A stretch of DNA of 64,000 bases, from the NCBI RefSeq assembly GCF_002795245.1, contig NZ_PGVG01000019.1:78466-142465 (forward strand), in the 5' to 3' direction. This document shows positions 25,184-34,313 of this stretch, piece after piece. The notes below the pieces were generated by a model, which was not told the DNA's origin, did not search any database, and saw only the letters and a list, made by a program, of their open reading frames with translations. Source of the DNA: Bradyrhizobium forestalis (lineage in GTDB: Bacteria; Pseudomonadota; Alphaproteobacteria; Rhizobiales; Xanthobacteraceae). The translations under genes were made by a program, and so were the position numbers. The first letter of the stretch is position 1. Each line of letters opens with the position of its first letter.

Positions 25184-26107
25184 ATGTCCGACAACGACGA
25201 CGTCCCGTTCAACCGCAACTTTCCACTTAAGCCTGGCGTCGTCGAGGAAGTCCGTCCCGGCGTGCGGCGCGTGCTCTGCAACAATCCGAGCCCCTTCACC
25301 TTCACCGGCACGGTCAGCTACATCGTTGGCACCGGCAACGTCGCGATCATCGACCCCGGCCCGGACGATGCGGCGCACGCAGCGGCGCTGCTCGAGGCCG
25401 TGCGCGGCGAGACGGTGAGCCACATCTTCGTCACCCACACCCACCGTGACCACTCGCCGAACACCGCGCGGATCAAGCAGGCGACCGGCGCGCCGGTTTA
25501 TGCCGAAGGCCCGCATCGCGCCTCGCGCCCGCGTTTCGAGAGCGAGAAGCACAATCCGGAATCCGGCGTCGATCGCGATTTCGCGCCCGATATCACGATC
25601 GCCCATGGCGACGTCGTCGAGGGGGCCGGCTGGCGCCTCGAGGCGGTGGCGACGCCCGGCCACACCGCCAACCACCTCGCCTTCGCCTGGCCCGAGAGAA
25701 AATTCAACTTCGTTGGCGATCACGTGATGGGCTGGTCGACCTCGATCGTGGCGCCGCCCGACGGCTCGATGATCGACTACATGGACTCGCTCGAGCGGCT
25801 CGCGGCACGCGAGGAGGATCTCTATTTCTCAGGCCACGGCCCCGAGATTCCCGAGGGCCCGCGCTTTGCGCGCTTCCTGATCCGTCACCGCAAGGCGCGC
25901 GAGGCCTCGATCCTGCACCGCCTTGCCAAGGGCGAGACCGACATCCCGACCATGGTCCGCGCGATCTATATTGGTATCGATCCGAGGTTGACGACGGCCG
26001 CCGGCTACTCCGTGCTGGCGCACCTCGAAGACCTGGTCGCCCGCGGCGTGGTGGCAACGGATGGCGATCCCGTGATCGGCGGAACGTATCGAATGGCGAA
26101 CGCGTAG
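25184..26107 (+). CDS. MBL-fold metallohydrolase (hydroxyacylglutathione-hydrolase-like)
   Basis: 307 residues from the ATG at 25184, preceded by CAGGAAGG. Residues 45-205 are a metallo-beta-lactamase fold: YIVGTGNVAIIDPGPDD, the zinc motif FVTHTHRDHSPNTA (HxHxDH), VATPGHTANHLAF and FNFVGDHVMGWS, then FSGHGPEI. The C-terminal winged-helix part (KARE...LVARGVVATDG) is as in the LACTB2/glyoxalase II-like group. It is a soluble hydrolase; the ester, thioester or RNA substrate is not known. Flanked by repeats on both sides and probably transcribed singly. Confidence 0.88.
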   Translation: MSDNDDVPFNRNFPLKPGVVEEVRPGVRRVLCNNPSPFTFTGTVSYIVGTGNVAIIDPGPDDAAHAAALLEAVRGETVSHIFVTHTHRDHSPNTARIKQATGAPVYAEGPHRASRPRFESEKHNPESGVDRDFAPDITIAHGDVVEGAGWRLEAVATPGHTANHLAFAWPERKFNFVGDHVMGWSTSIVAPPDGSMIDYMDSLERLAAREEDLYFSGHGPEIPEGPRFARFLIRHRKAREASILHRLAKGETDIPTMVRAIYIGIDPRLTTAAGYSVLAHLEDLVARGVVATDGDPVIGGTYRMANA

Positions 26108-26116
26108 CTCTCCGCC

Positions 26117-26243
26117 GTCATTCCGGGGCGATACGCAGCATCGAACCCGGAATCCATTCATCCACCAACTCTGCGGCTCAATGGATTCTCAGGTGCGCAA
26201 TTGCGCACCATAGCTCGCGCTATCGCGCGCCCCGGAATGACAG
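26117..26243. repeat. Palindromic repeat, CATTCCGGGGCG family
   Basis: CGTCATTCCGGGGCG at the left and CGCCCCGGAATGACAG at the right are inverted copies; the centre holds CAATTGCGCACC and a TCGCGCTATCGCGCG palindrome. The same ends recur at 39911-39962 and 45553-45653. Confidence 0.8.
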
Positions 26244-26248
26244 CGAGG

Positions 26249-27103
26249 TTATTTCTTCACCGTCTTCGCCGGCGCCTTGGGCGGCGCGACCGGTGTCTTC
26301 TTTACCGGCTTGAGCGCGTCGGCATCGGCGGCGGTGTTGAGATCGTCGATGAATTTCTTGACGCGCGCGGCGTTGCTGCCGAGATCGCTGTCGAAATTGC
26401 GCGAAGCCGAACGGATATCGACGCGGGAATCATCGCCATCCGGCACGACCCTTATCGAAACGTCTTCGCGAAAACCCATGATCGGCGTGCGCGCGACCGC
26501 TTCGATGCGGCCGATGCGGCGCGGAGGCTGCGGTGCGCGCTCATCGATCACGATCCATTTGCGCTTGTGGACGAGCTGGAGCGCGATCGCATAGGCGCGG
26601 TCGACCGAAATCTCGAGCTCGACGGGCTCGATGTCGGGATAGAAGTGGCGCTGCTGCTCCGCCGAATAGAGGCCGGCATAGACCGCGGGGTTGGTGCCTT
26701 CGCCGGTACGCAGCCGCGCCAGCGCTTCGAAGCGCGGCGGATCGATCGGGTCGGTGGTGATGTCGTAAATCGACGGCAGCTTACGATATTGCAGGCCGAG
26801 ATAGCCGGGGTAGGCGAGGATCGCCCCGTCGATCAGGAAGGCAAGCAGGATACGCGCCATGCCACGCGAGCCGTTCTGCCAGATCGCCGCAAAGCCGGCG
26901 AGCCCGAACAAGATCGACAGGCCGGCGATCGCGAGCCCGCCGAGGAAAGTCACAAGCGCCGGCTTCGGCTCCAGGAAATCGAAGCGGACGATGATGATGG
27001 ACACCACCGCCGCCACCACCGCGAACACGGCCAGATTGCGCGCCCAGCTCGCGAGGCTGGACACGGGCTCCGACTGGTAGGGAGCGGAAAACCTGCGGGC
27101 CAT
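26249..27103 (-). CDS. DUF1499 membrane protein
   Basis: 284 residues from the ATG at 27103. Three N-terminal membrane segments (AVFAVVAAVVSIIIV, LVTFLGGLAIAGLSILFGLA, ILLAFLIDGAILAYPGYLGL) are followed by the DUF1499 domain (about 130-260): YDITTDPIDPPRFEALARLR, YPDIEPVELEISVDRAYAIA, VDIRSASRNFDSDLGSNAAR. A Lys/Pro/Ala-rich tail follows (KKTPVAPPKAPAKTVKK). The domain has no assigned activity; the SRxxxSDxGxNxxR motif is its hallmark. It is transcribed toward the palindromic repeat and the MBL gene. Confidence 0.88.
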   Translation of the reverse strand: MARRFSAPYQSEPVSSLASWARNLAVFAVVAAVVSIIIVRFDFLEPKPALVTFLGGLAIAGLSILFGLAGFAAIWQNGSRGMARILLAFLIDGAILAYPGYLGLQYRKLPSIYDITTDPIDPPRFEALARLRTGEGTNPAVYAGLYSAEQQRHFYPDIEPVELEISVDRAYAIALQLVHKRKWIVIDERAPQPPRRIGRIEAVARTPIMGFREDVSIRVVPDGDDSRVDIRSASRNFDSDLGSNAARVKKFIDDLNTAADADALKPVKKTPVAPPKAPAKTVKK

Positions 27104-27198
27104 CGAGTGAGCTCTGCCGGGGTTGGCGATGCCGGCCGATCTGGCGCGACGATGGGCCGTTGAGACCACGGCCCGAGGGCAAATTCAAGGGTCGATCA

Positions 27199-27354
27199 CC
27201 CTCCCCTGGAGGGGGAGGGTCGATCGCGCGAAGCGCGAGCGGGGTGGGGTGACAGTCTTTCCGTTGAGGCGGTGCCCGTGTGGAGAGATCACCCCACCCC
27301 GTCTCACATTCCGCTTCGCCCCATGTGAGCCGATCCTCCCCCTCCAGGGGAGGG
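27199..27354. repeat. Palindromic repeat with CCCTCCCC ends
   Basis: The left end CCCTCCCCTGGAGGGGGAGG and the right end CCTCCCCCTCCAGGGGAGGG are inverted copies about 155 bp apart; a second inner pair, GGGGTGGGGTGA and TCACCCCACCCC, makes a nested cruciform. Same style as the elements at 41144, 57937 and 63737. Confidence 0.82.
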
Positions 27355-27366
27355 TGGCACCAACGC

Positions 27367-28995
27367 TTACGCCGCCGCGTTCGGGAAGCGATAGTCCTTG
27401 AACTGGTCGCGCAGCGCCGTCTTCAGGATCTTGCCGGTGGCCGTATGCGGAATACCATCGACGAAGACGACGTCATCGGGCATCCACCATTTGGCGATCT
27501 TGCCATCCATGTATTTGAGGATGTCCTCGCGCGTGGCCTGCTGGCCCTGCCTGAGCTGCACGATCAAAAGCGGCCTCTCATCCCATTTGGGGTGGAACAC
27601 GCCGATCACGGCGGCTTCCGCCACGGCCGGGTGGCCGACCGCGAGGTTTTCGAGATCGATCGAGGAGATCCACTCGCCGCCGGACTTGATCACGTCCTTG
27701 GAGCGATCGGTGATTCGCATGTAGCCGGCCTCGTCGATGGTCGAGACGTCGCCGGTGTCGAAGAAGCCTTCCTCGTCGAGGATGTTGTCGTCGAGCCGGT
27801 AATAGGCCTTGGCGACGGCGGGCCCGGAGACCTTGAGGCGGCCGAAGGTCCTGCCGTCCCAGGGCAGCTCCTTGCCGGCATCGTCGGTGATCTTCATCTG
27901 CACGCCGAAGGGCGCATAGCCCTGCATCTGCAGCACGTCGAGCTTGGCATCGCCCGTCGCGTTCTGGAACGGCGGCTTCAGCGCCGCGACGCTGCCGATC
28001 GGGCTCATTTCGGTCATGCCCCAGGCGTGACGCACGTTCGAGCCCATGTCGAGGAAGGCCTTGATCATCGAGCGCGGCATCGCCGAGCCGCCGCAGATCA
28101 CCATCTTCAGGTTCGGCAGCTTGAGATTGTTGGCAGCCATGTGCTGGAGCAGCATCAGCCACACCGTCGGCACGCCGGCGGTGTGCGTCACCTTCTCGGT
28201 CGAGAGCAGCTCATAGACCGAGGCGCCGTCGAGCTTGGCGCCGGGCATGACCAGCTTGGTGCCCTGCGAGGGCGCGGAAAAGGCGATGCCCCAGCTGTTG
28301 GCGTGGAACAGCGGAACCACCGGCAGCATGGTCTCGGACGCGCTGGTGCCGAGCGCGTCGACATTGTTGGCCATCAGCGCGTGCAGCACGTTGGAGCGAT
28401 GCGAGTACAGCACGCCCTTCGGGTCGCCCGTGGTGCCCGACGTGTAGCACATCGCGGCCGCCGTGTTCTCGTCAAAGTCCTTCCATTTGAACTTGCCGTC
28501 GGCCTCGGCAATCCAGTCCTCGTAGGCTACCGCATTCTTCAGCGTGGTCTGCGGCATATGCGCCTTGTCGGTGAGCACGATGTAGCGCTCCACGCTTCCC
28601 AGCTTGTCGGCGATCTTCTCCAGGATCGGAACGAAGGTGATGTCGGTCATCACGACGCGATCCTGCGCATGATTGATGATCCAGGCGATCTGCTCCGGGA
28701 AAAGGCGGGGATTGACGGTATGGCAGATGGCGCCGATCCCCATGATGCCGTACCAAGCCTCGAGATGGCGCCAGGTGTTCCAGGCGATCGTTGCGACACG
28801 GTCGCCGAGCTTGATGCCGTCGCGTTCCAACATCTGCGAGACCTTGAGCGCGCGCTTGTGGATCTCGGCGTAGTTGGTGCGATGGATCGGTCCCTCGACC
28901 GAGCGCGTGACCACCTCCTGCTTGCCATGAATCCTGGCGGCGTGTTCGATGATCCGGTGGCAGAGCAGGGGCCAATCTTGCATCAAACCAAGCAT
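27367..28995 (-). CDS. Medium/long-chain acyl-CoA ligase (AMP-binding)
   Basis: 542 residues. Adenylate-forming enzyme with the P-loop-like AMP motif AMCYTSGTTGDPKGVLYSHR, the adenine motif HAWGMTEMSPIG, GFFDTGDVSTIDEAGYMRI and the hinge and C-domain motif DRSKDVIKSGGEWISSIDLE, ending in the catalytic Lys of PHTATGKILKTALRDQF. It activates a carboxylic acid with ATP and CoA. The sequence belongs to the FadD-like branch that includes 3-methylthiopropionyl-CoA ligase (DmdB), so chain length is uncertain. Divergent from the extensin gene over a 65-base gap. Confidence 0.9.
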   Translation of the reverse strand: MLGLMQDWPLLCHRIIEHAARIHGKQEVVTRSVEGPIHRTNYAEIHKRALKVSQMLERDGIKLGDRVATIAWNTWRHLEAWYGIMGIGAICHTVNPRLFPEQIAWIINHAQDRVVMTDITFVPILEKIADKLGSVERYIVLTDKAHMPQTTLKNAVAYEDWIAEADGKFKWKDFDENTAAAMCYTSGTTGDPKGVLYSHRSNVLHALMANNVDALGTSASETMLPVVPLFHANSWGIAFSAPSQGTKLVMPGAKLDGASVYELLSTEKVTHTAGVPTVWLMLLQHMAANNLKLPNLKMVICGGSAMPRSMIKAFLDMGSNVRHAWGMTEMSPIGSVAALKPPFQNATGDAKLDVLQMQGYAPFGVQMKITDDAGKELPWDGRTFGRLKVSGPAVAKAYYRLDDNILDEEGFFDTGDVSTIDEAGYMRITDRSKDVIKSGGEWISSIDLENLAVGHPAVAEAAVIGVFHPKWDERPLLIVQLRQGQQATREDILKYMDGKIAKWWMPDDVVFVDGIPHTATGKILKTALRDQFKDYRFPNAAA

Positions 28996-29060
28996 TCCGA
29001 CGTTCCTCCGAGAAGTTGCTGGGCGCTTTGTCGCTCTCAGCGTTGGGCCAAAGAATTGAC

Positions 29061-30185
29061 ATGACTTTTAGCCTGCCGGACTTTCGCCGCAAATGGTCTT
29101 GTCGCGGCTATATGTCCGCTGGCGCGGCAATGGTTACCGCTGCGCTCGGGCTGGTGCTTGTGCCTGCCGAGACGGCAGAGGCGCGGAAATATCTAGCGCC
29201 CCTCGATATCTTCGGCCTTGGTACACCACGGCCGCGCGCGGCCGTTCATGCCGCCAAGATTCCGCTGCCAAGACCGCGGCCCGACGAGGCTCCCAAGGCA
29301 CCGGAAAAGGCACCGGACGAGGCACCGCCGGAGGCGGAGGGGAAGCCTTCTCCCGACCAGCCGAGCGCCGACAAGCCTGCAGATGCTGCGTCGCTACCCC
29401 CGAAACAGGTCTCAGCCTGCCGCCTCGCGCTGACCGAGGACATTGCGATCGCGCCCTCAATCCCGGATATCCGCGGCCCCGGCGCCTGCGGCGGCGAGGA
29501 TCTGGTGCGGCTGGAAGCCATCGTGCTGCCGGACAAGCGGAAGGTGACGGTCAAGCCGGCGGCGATCCTTCGCTGCACCATGGCGTCCGCGATCGCCGAT
29601 TGGCTGCGCAAGGACATGGTGCCGCTGGCCACCAGCCTCGGCTCGCCCATCAGCGACCTCGACAATTTCGATGCCTTCGAATGCCGCGGCCGCAACCGCG
29701 TCGTTGGCGCGATGCTGTCCGAGCACGGCAAGGCCAATGCCATCGACATCCGCGCCATCAAGCTCGCCAATGGGCAGTCGATCGGCCTCACCGACCGCAC
29801 CATATCGCGCGAGGTGCGCGAGCGCGTGCTGCATTCGGTCTGCGCGCGCTTTTCCACCGTGCTCGGTCCGGGCTCGGACTGGTATCACGAGGATCACATC
29901 CATCTCGACCTGGCGCAGCGGCGCAACGACTACCGGATCTGTCAGTGGAATGTGTGGGATCCCCTGCCGCTAATCGCCCCGATATTGCCGGCGGAACGTC
30001 CGGAGGAGGCGCCGCCGCGCGAGGTCGCGGCCAAGCCCGAGGCAAAGGAAGGTGCCGATGATGATGCGGCGGAGAAATCCTCTCCGCCCGAGGACAAGGC
30101 GGTGCCCGAGAAGAAGGCTCATTCGTCCAAGCCGGCAACAAACAAGTCGGTAACAAACAAGCCGGCAACAAAAAAGCGCCGGTGA
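29061..30185 (+). CDS. Extensin-like C-terminal domain protein (cell-wall associated)
   Basis: 374 residues from the ATG at 29061. A signal or anchor segment (AAMVTAALGLVLVPAETAEA) is followed by a Pro/Ala/Glu/Lys-rich linker, then the extensin-like domain (about 120-315). It carries conserved Cys (VSACRLAL, GPGACGG, AILRCTMA, FECRGRN, HSVCARF, RICQWNV) and the metal-type motifs EHGKANAIDI and GSDWYHEDHIHLDL, which resemble M15/VanY-type peptidoglycan peptidases. A second low-complexity tail repeats SKPATNKSVTNKPATKK. It is probably a periplasmic wall-binding or wall-cleaving protein. Its stop codon lies in the loop of the terminator. Confidence 0.85.
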   Translation: MTFSLPDFRRKWSCRGYMSAGAAMVTAALGLVLVPAETAEARKYLAPLDIFGLGTPRPRAAVHAAKIPLPRPRPDEAPKAPEKAPDEAPPEAEGKPSPDQPSADKPADAASLPPKQVSACRLALTEDIAIAPSIPDIRGPGACGGEDLVRLEAIVLPDKRKVTVKPAAILRCTMASAIADWLRKDMVPLATSLGSPISDLDNFDAFECRGRNRVVGAMLSEHGKANAIDIRAIKLANGQSIGLTDRTISREVRERVLHSVCARFSTVLGPGSDWYHEDHIHLDLAQRRNDYRICQWNVWDPLPLIAPILPAERPEEAPPREVAAKPEAKEGADDDAAEKSSPPEDKAVPEKKAHSSKPATNKSVTNKPATKKRR

Positions 30186-30198
30186 AACCGGCGCTTTT
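30172..30198. terminator. Bidirectional terminator overlapping a stop codon
   Basis: AAAAGCGCCGG (30172-30182), loop TGAAA, CCGGCGCTTTT (30188-30198). The loop's TGA is the stop of the extensin-like gene, so the last codons (KKRR) form the left arm. It serves both the plus-strand gene and the convergent transpeptidase. Confidence 0.92.
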
Positions 30199-30221
30199 GG
30201 ATGTCTAGAGATCGGAGGCGA

Positions 30222-30908
30222 TCAGTAGCTGCCCGCCTGGCCGGTCTGGCTGCTGCCGAGCGCCAATCGCGAGTTGTACGGGGAGTCGCCATGCTTGGGC
30301 TCGAGCACCACGACGATGGTGCCGACCTTGACCCGGTTATAGAGGTCGATCGCGTCTTCGTTGGTCAGGCGGATGCAGCCCGACGAGATCGAGGCGCCGA
30401 TATACTCCGGCTGGTTGGTGCCGTGGATGCGGAACAACGTGTCCTTGCCGCCCGAGTAGAGATACATCGCGCGCGAGCCCATCGGATTGTCCGGGCCAGG
30501 TGCGACATAGGTCGGCACGCCCAGACGCGAGATCTCACCCGGGGTCGGATGCCAGGCCGGCCATTCGGTCATGCTGCCGACCTTGGCGATACCGGACCAC
30601 GCCATGGCCTCTTCGCCGACGGTGATGCCGTAGCGGATCGCCTTGCCGCCCTCCAGCACGTAATAGAGGTAGTGGTTGTCGGAATCGACCACGATCGAGC
30701 CCGGGGATTCCTTGCGGTGGTATTCGACGATGGCGCGGCGGAACGGCTCCGCGACCGGAGTGTTCTCGTACCGGACCTTGGCGAGGAGTTCCTTGTCCTT
30801 CGGCTTGAACGCCTTGGTGTCGGTCGCCTCGAAATGCGTGGCCTGCATGCAGCCCGACAGCATCAGGCCAGCGGCCAAAATCCCAAACTTAACTTTCAGC
30901 GACGACAT
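30222..30908 (-). CDS. L,D-transpeptidase (YkuD) lipoprotein
   Basis: 228 residues from the ATG at 30908. The N-terminus has a lipobox (ILAAGLMLSGC, lipidated Cys20), so the protein is anchored to a membrane facing the periplasm. The YkuD domain (about 70-220) carries FRIHGTNQPEYIGASISSGC with His162 and the nucleophile Cys178, followed by IRLTNEDAIDLYNRV. It cross-links peptidoglycan stems (3-3 links) or attaches proteins to the wall. A Gln/Gly/Ser tail follows. Convergent with the extensin-like gene, so two wall-related genes share one terminator. Confidence 0.93.
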   Translation of the reverse strand: MSSLKVKFGILAAGLMLSGCMQATHFEATDTKAFKPKDKELLAKVRYENTPVAEPFRRAIVEYHRKESPGSIVVDSDNHYLYYVLEGGKAIRYGITVGEEAMAWSGIAKVGSMTEWPAWHPTPGEISRLGVPTYVAPGPDNPMGSRAMYLYSGGKDTLFRIHGTNQPEYIGASISSGCIRLTNEDAIDLYNRVKVGTIVVVLEPKHGDSPYNSRLALGSSQTGQAGSY

Positions 30909-31246
30909 GGTTTGGTTCCAATCAAAACAATACCGTGCGGAACGCCTGAGCTTAGCGCCCAAGTTCCTCGACTCCGTTAATCCCCATTATCGTTGAAATC
31001 TGCCACAATTCCAGCGCTGAAGCCCTTTTCCCGCGCTGCAAGAGCCCACCTGTGGCTTTTCTGCCGCAAATTTGGGGGTGTTATGTGGGTTTTTTGGCCA
31101 GACGCGTCAGACTTGTCGATTCCGTGCCACAGTTGAGCCCCGGCGCCGCCACACATGCAAACGCTCCGTTAATGTTGTTGTCATCGTGAACCTGTCAGAA
31201 TCGCGCTAAGGGCTGTCATTCTGTCGCAGGATCTCTGGAGCTTTTC

Positions 31247-32224
31247 ATGTTTTCGGTGTTTGTTCCCTCCGAGTCCGTCCTCAAGAAGGCTGTCATCGAG
31301 GATCTTGCGGCTGTCCCGGAGAACGCCGTCTGGATCGACCTCGTCAGTCCGAGCGCGGCCGAGGACAAGGCGGTGGAGCGGCTCGCGGGTATCGCCATCC
31401 CGACCCGGGAAGACATGCAGGAGATCGAGATCTCCAGCCGCCTCTATATGGAGAACGGCGCGCGCTACATGACTGCGACGCTGATGTGCCAGTCCGATAC
31501 CGACATGCCCCGGACCACGGCGGTGACCTTCATCCTCGGCGACCACCGCCTGGTGACGGTACGCTACGACCTGCCGAAGCCGTTCGCTCTGGTCGAGGCC
31601 AAGCTTGCCCGCTCCTGCACGCCCTCCATCACTGGCGAGATGGTGCTGATGGAGCTGCTGGACGCCGTGATCGACCGCTGCGCCGACATTCTGGAGCGCT
31701 GCGGCACCGAGATCGATCAGGTCAGCCACGACATCTTCGAGCCTGAGAGCGAGCGCCACGGGCAGGCAAAGAGATATTCCCAGATCTTGATCTCGATCGG
31801 CCGCAAGGGCGATTTGACCTCGAAGGTTCGCGAGAGTCTGGTGTCGATCGGCCGCGTCGTGACGTTCCTGTCCGCGGTAGTCGAGGGCGTGAAATGGTCC
31901 AAGGACATGCGCGAGCAGCTCAAGACCATGCAGCGCGACGTGGCGTCACTGACCGACCACGCCTCCTATCTCTCCAACAAGATCACCTTCGTGCTCGACG
32001 CCATGCTCGGCGTCGTCAATCTCGAGCAGAACAACATCATCAAGCTGTTCTCGGTGATGGCCGTCGTGCTGATGCCGCCGACGCTGATCGCCTCGGTCTA
32101 CGGCATGAATTTCAAGGTGATGCCGGAACTCGAATGGGTGCACGGCTATCCGATGGCACTGGTGATGATGCTGATCGCCGCCATTGTTCCGTACTGGATC
32201 TTCAAGTGGAAGAAGTGGCTGTAG
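31247..32224 (+). CDS. corA: CorA-family magnesium/divalent cation channel
   Basis: 325 residues from the ATG at 31247. The large cytosolic N-domain and stalk helix (residues 1-255) are followed by two C-terminal membrane helices; the selectivity loop GMN is at 286-288 (IASVYGMNFKVMPE), then a periplasmic loop and VMMLIAAIVPYWIFKWKKWL. This is a complete pentameric CorA channel, carrying Mg2+ and perhaps Co2+ or Ni2+ into the cell. The 284-base upstream gap is long enough for regulation, but no known Mg2+ sensor motif is seen in it. Confidence 0.93.
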   Translation: MFSVFVPSESVLKKAVIEDLAAVPENAVWIDLVSPSAAEDKAVERLAGIAIPTREDMQEIEISSRLYMENGARYMTATLMCQSDTDMPRTTAVTFILGDHRLVTVRYDLPKPFALVEAKLARSCTPSITGEMVLMELLDAVIDRCADILERCGTEIDQVSHDIFEPESERHGQAKRYSQILISIGRKGDLTSKVRESLVSIGRVVTFLSAVVEGVKWSKDMREQLKTMQRDVASLTDHASYLSNKITFVLDAMLGVVNLEQNNIIKLFSVMAVVLMPPTLIASVYGMNFKVMPELEWVHGYPMALVMMLIAAIVPYWIFKWKKWL

Positions 32225-32429
32225 GTGCCATGCTCGAGCAAAGATACCTACCGAGATATTACGCCGCTCGCTGAGACACGGTGAATCGTGTCGCAGAATA
32301 GATCGGGATTGCGGCGGCGCGGTGATGTGCGCGCCGTGCCGCAATTCCTCCGGTAAAATTTGAGCGGTGGGCTGAACGTTTGCGCGAAACTTGTCTGCGA
32401 TAAGCAGTGCGTAGCCGCGAGGAACAGCC

Positions 32430-32648
32430 ATGGTTGAAAAACACATAACGTCGCCCCGCAACGTCATCGATCTGGCGAATTATCGTCAGGTCCTGGCGAG
32501 CGGCAAGGCGCCGTCGATGTCGGCGCGCATGTGCCGGCACTGTGGTGCTCCGCTGCTCGATGGTGAGAACGACGACGACTGCTCGACTGCATTCAGCACG
32601 GCCGCTCCGCGGCCGCGCGAGAGGTCGCGTCGGATTCGACTCGATTGA
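32430..32648 (+). CDS. Small CxxC hypothetical protein (72 aa)
   Basis: The ATG at 32430 follows GCGAGGAA. The product starts MVEKHITSPRNVIDLANYRQ and contains RMCRHCGAPLLDGENDDDCS, a CxxC knuckle followed by a third Cys 13 residues later, so it might hold zinc, though a fourth ligand is missing. It ends in an Arg-rich tail. No family is recognised. The ribosome site and codon usage support a real gene. A 205-base gap separates it from corA. Confidence 0.7.
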   Translation: MVEKHITSPRNVIDLANYRQVLASGKAPSMSARMCRHCGAPLLDGENDDDCSTAFSTAAPRPRERSRRIRLD

Positions 32649-32663
32649 GGAACGGAAGGTAAG

Positions 32664-32701
32664 GGCGATCCAGGACTTGCGGCGGCGTTGTCTGGATCGC
32701 C
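32664..32701. terminator. Hairpin terminator
   Basis: GGCGATCCAG (32664-32673) pairs with CTGGATCGCC (32692-32701) followed by TTGCTT. It lies between the convergent CxxC gene and the methyltransferase. Confidence 0.7.
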
Positions 32702-32726
32702 TTGCTTCCGCTCTTCGGCAAATCTG

Positions 32727-33497
32727 CTAGCGCTTAACTATCTGCGCCGTCGAGACGATGGTCTCTTCGATCGCACAGTCGCGGCTGAACGGGACGAGAT
32801 GATTTAAGACCTCGCTCAGCATCGCCTCGACATTCTCGCCCAGTGCATCCCGTGACGAGGACGAATAAGTAAGCGTGCGCTCCGCCAAATCGTGCAGGCC
32901 GACCAGATGGCTGGTCTCGACGGTGACAAGCTCGGTGAGCTGCAACGGGCTACCGCGGAAGAACGCGGAAAGGTCGCGATGGGTCCGCGTGCCCCGGCCT
33001 GCCTCCTCCCAGAGCTGCGACGGCGACCAGCGGCGGCGAATTTCGTTGTAACCATCGAGCCATGGGTTGCGGCCGTCGATAGTCGAGAACGAAGCGCAGA
33101 TCGCGATCGCGCCCTCGTGTGCGACCAGCTGGTCGAGTTGCGTCAGCGTCGTGTCGCGATCCATCCAATGCAACGCACGGCCGATCGTGACGATGTCGAA
33201 CGTGCCGATGTCGGGTGGAAGCGTCTCTGCCTTGCCTTCGATCAGCGTGACATGTCGACCCGCGCGGGAAGCGGCAAGCCGCGCGGCGTCGAGCATCGCA
33301 GGCTCCGGATCGACTCCGACGACACGGCCGACATAAGGGCCGAAGCCGAGCGCCAGCAGCCCGGGTCCGGTACCGAGATCAATCAGGCTGCTCTGTTTGG
33401 TGAGGCCGAGCTTTTGCGCGACGCTGCGAAAGAATTCGCCCGGATAGGGCGGCCGCAGATGCTCATAGAGATAGGCGGTGCTCGCAAACCGGCCCAT
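32727..33497 (-). CDS. Class I SAM-dependent methyltransferase
   Basis: 256 residues. The SAM-binding motif I SSLIDLGTGPGLLALGFGPY, the acidic end of strand 2 VVGVDPEPAML and the ubiE-like FDIVTIGRALHWMDRDTTL mark a Methyltransf_11/25-type enzyme. The N-terminal FASTAYLYEHLRPPYPGEFF is the usual opening of this group. The substrate is unknown; it may be a small molecule. It follows the SDR gene by 13 bases on the same strand, so the two and perhaps pdxH are co-transcribed. Confidence 0.9.
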   Translation of the reverse strand: MGRFASTAYLYEHLRPPYPGEFFRSVAQKLGLTKQSSLIDLGTGPGLLALGFGPYVGRVVGVDPEPAMLDAARLAASRAGRHVTLIEGKAETLPPDIGTFDIVTIGRALHWMDRDTTLTQLDQLVAHEGAIAICASFSTIDGRNPWLDGYNEIRRRWSPSQLWEEAGRGTRTHRDLSAFFRGSPLQLTELVTVETSHLVGLHDLAERTLTYSSSSRDALGENVEAMLSEVLNHLVPFSRDCAIEETIVSTAQIVKR

Positions 33498-33510
33498 GCG
33501 TCACCTGGCC

Positions 33511-34269
33511 TTACACGTGCTGGCCGCCGTTGATGTGGATCTCGGCGCCGTTGACGTAAGAACTGGTGTCGGTGCACAGCACGTAAATGATTTTTGCCAC
33601 TTCGTCGGGCGTGCCGAGGCGGTGCATCGGGATCTGCTGCTCGACGATCTTCTCGGTGCCTGGCGACAGGATCGAGGTGTCGATCTCGCCCGGGGCGATC
33701 GCGTTGACGCGCACGCCGATGCGGCCGAAGTCGGAGGCCATCTCGCGCGTCAGCGCGGCGAGCGCCGCCTTCGAGGTGGCATAGGCCGCGCCCGCGAAGG
33801 GGTGCACGCGCGAGCCCGCGATCGAGGTGACGTTGACGACCGAGCCCTTGGCCGCCTTCAATTCCTCGATCAGCCCGCGCGCCATCATGATCGGCGCGAA
33901 GAAGTTGACATGGAAGACGTGAGTCCAGGTGTCGAGATCAGTGTCGACCGAGCCGAGCCGGGAGCCACCGGGGCCCTTCGGCGAGATCGCGGCATTGTTG
34001 ACCAGCGCGTGCAGCGTGCCGCCCTCGAGCCGGCGACGGATCTCGTTGATCGCGCGCGCGGTGTCCTCGGGATCGCCGAGGTCGACCTGGATGTGGTCCT
34101 CGGGCCCCGCGTCCCACGGGCAGTCCTCCGGGAAGGGATGCCGCGAGCAGGTGATGACCCGCCAGCCCGCCGAGGAGAAGCGGATCACGGTGGCGTGGCC
34201 GATGCCGCGGCTGGCTCCGGTCAGGAGCAGCGTACGACGCGGCGCGTTGGACGAATGCGGCATGGACAT
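33511..34269 (-). CDS. Short-chain dehydrogenase/reductase
   Basis: 252 residues (ATG at 34269, or 34263 two codons later). The Rossmann motif LLLTGASRGIGHATVIRFSS, the NNAAIS strand, the SIAGS catalytic Ser and the YATSK Tyr-x3-Lys pair are complete, so the enzyme is an active classical SDR using NAD(P)H. The end of the NADPH motif CSRHPF suggests NADPH preference. It lies between pdxH and the methyltransferase on the same strand. The alcohol or ketone substrate is not known. Confidence 0.92.
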   Translation of the reverse strand: MSMPHSSNAPRRTLLLTGASRGIGHATVIRFSSAGWRVITCSRHPFPEDCPWDAGPEDHIQVDLGDPEDTARAINEIRRRLEGGTLHALVNNAAISPKGPGGSRLGSVDTDLDTWTHVFHVNFFAPIMMARGLIEELKAAKGSVVNVTSIAGSRVHPFAGAAYATSKAALAALTREMASDFGRIGVRVNAIAPGEIDTSILSPGTEKIVEQQIPMHRLGTPDEVAKIIYVLCTDTSSYVNGAEIHINGGQHV

Positions 34270-34313
34270 CTTTCAGGTCGGCCCAAAGCTCGAGACAAGG
34301 TTCAAGATGAGGC

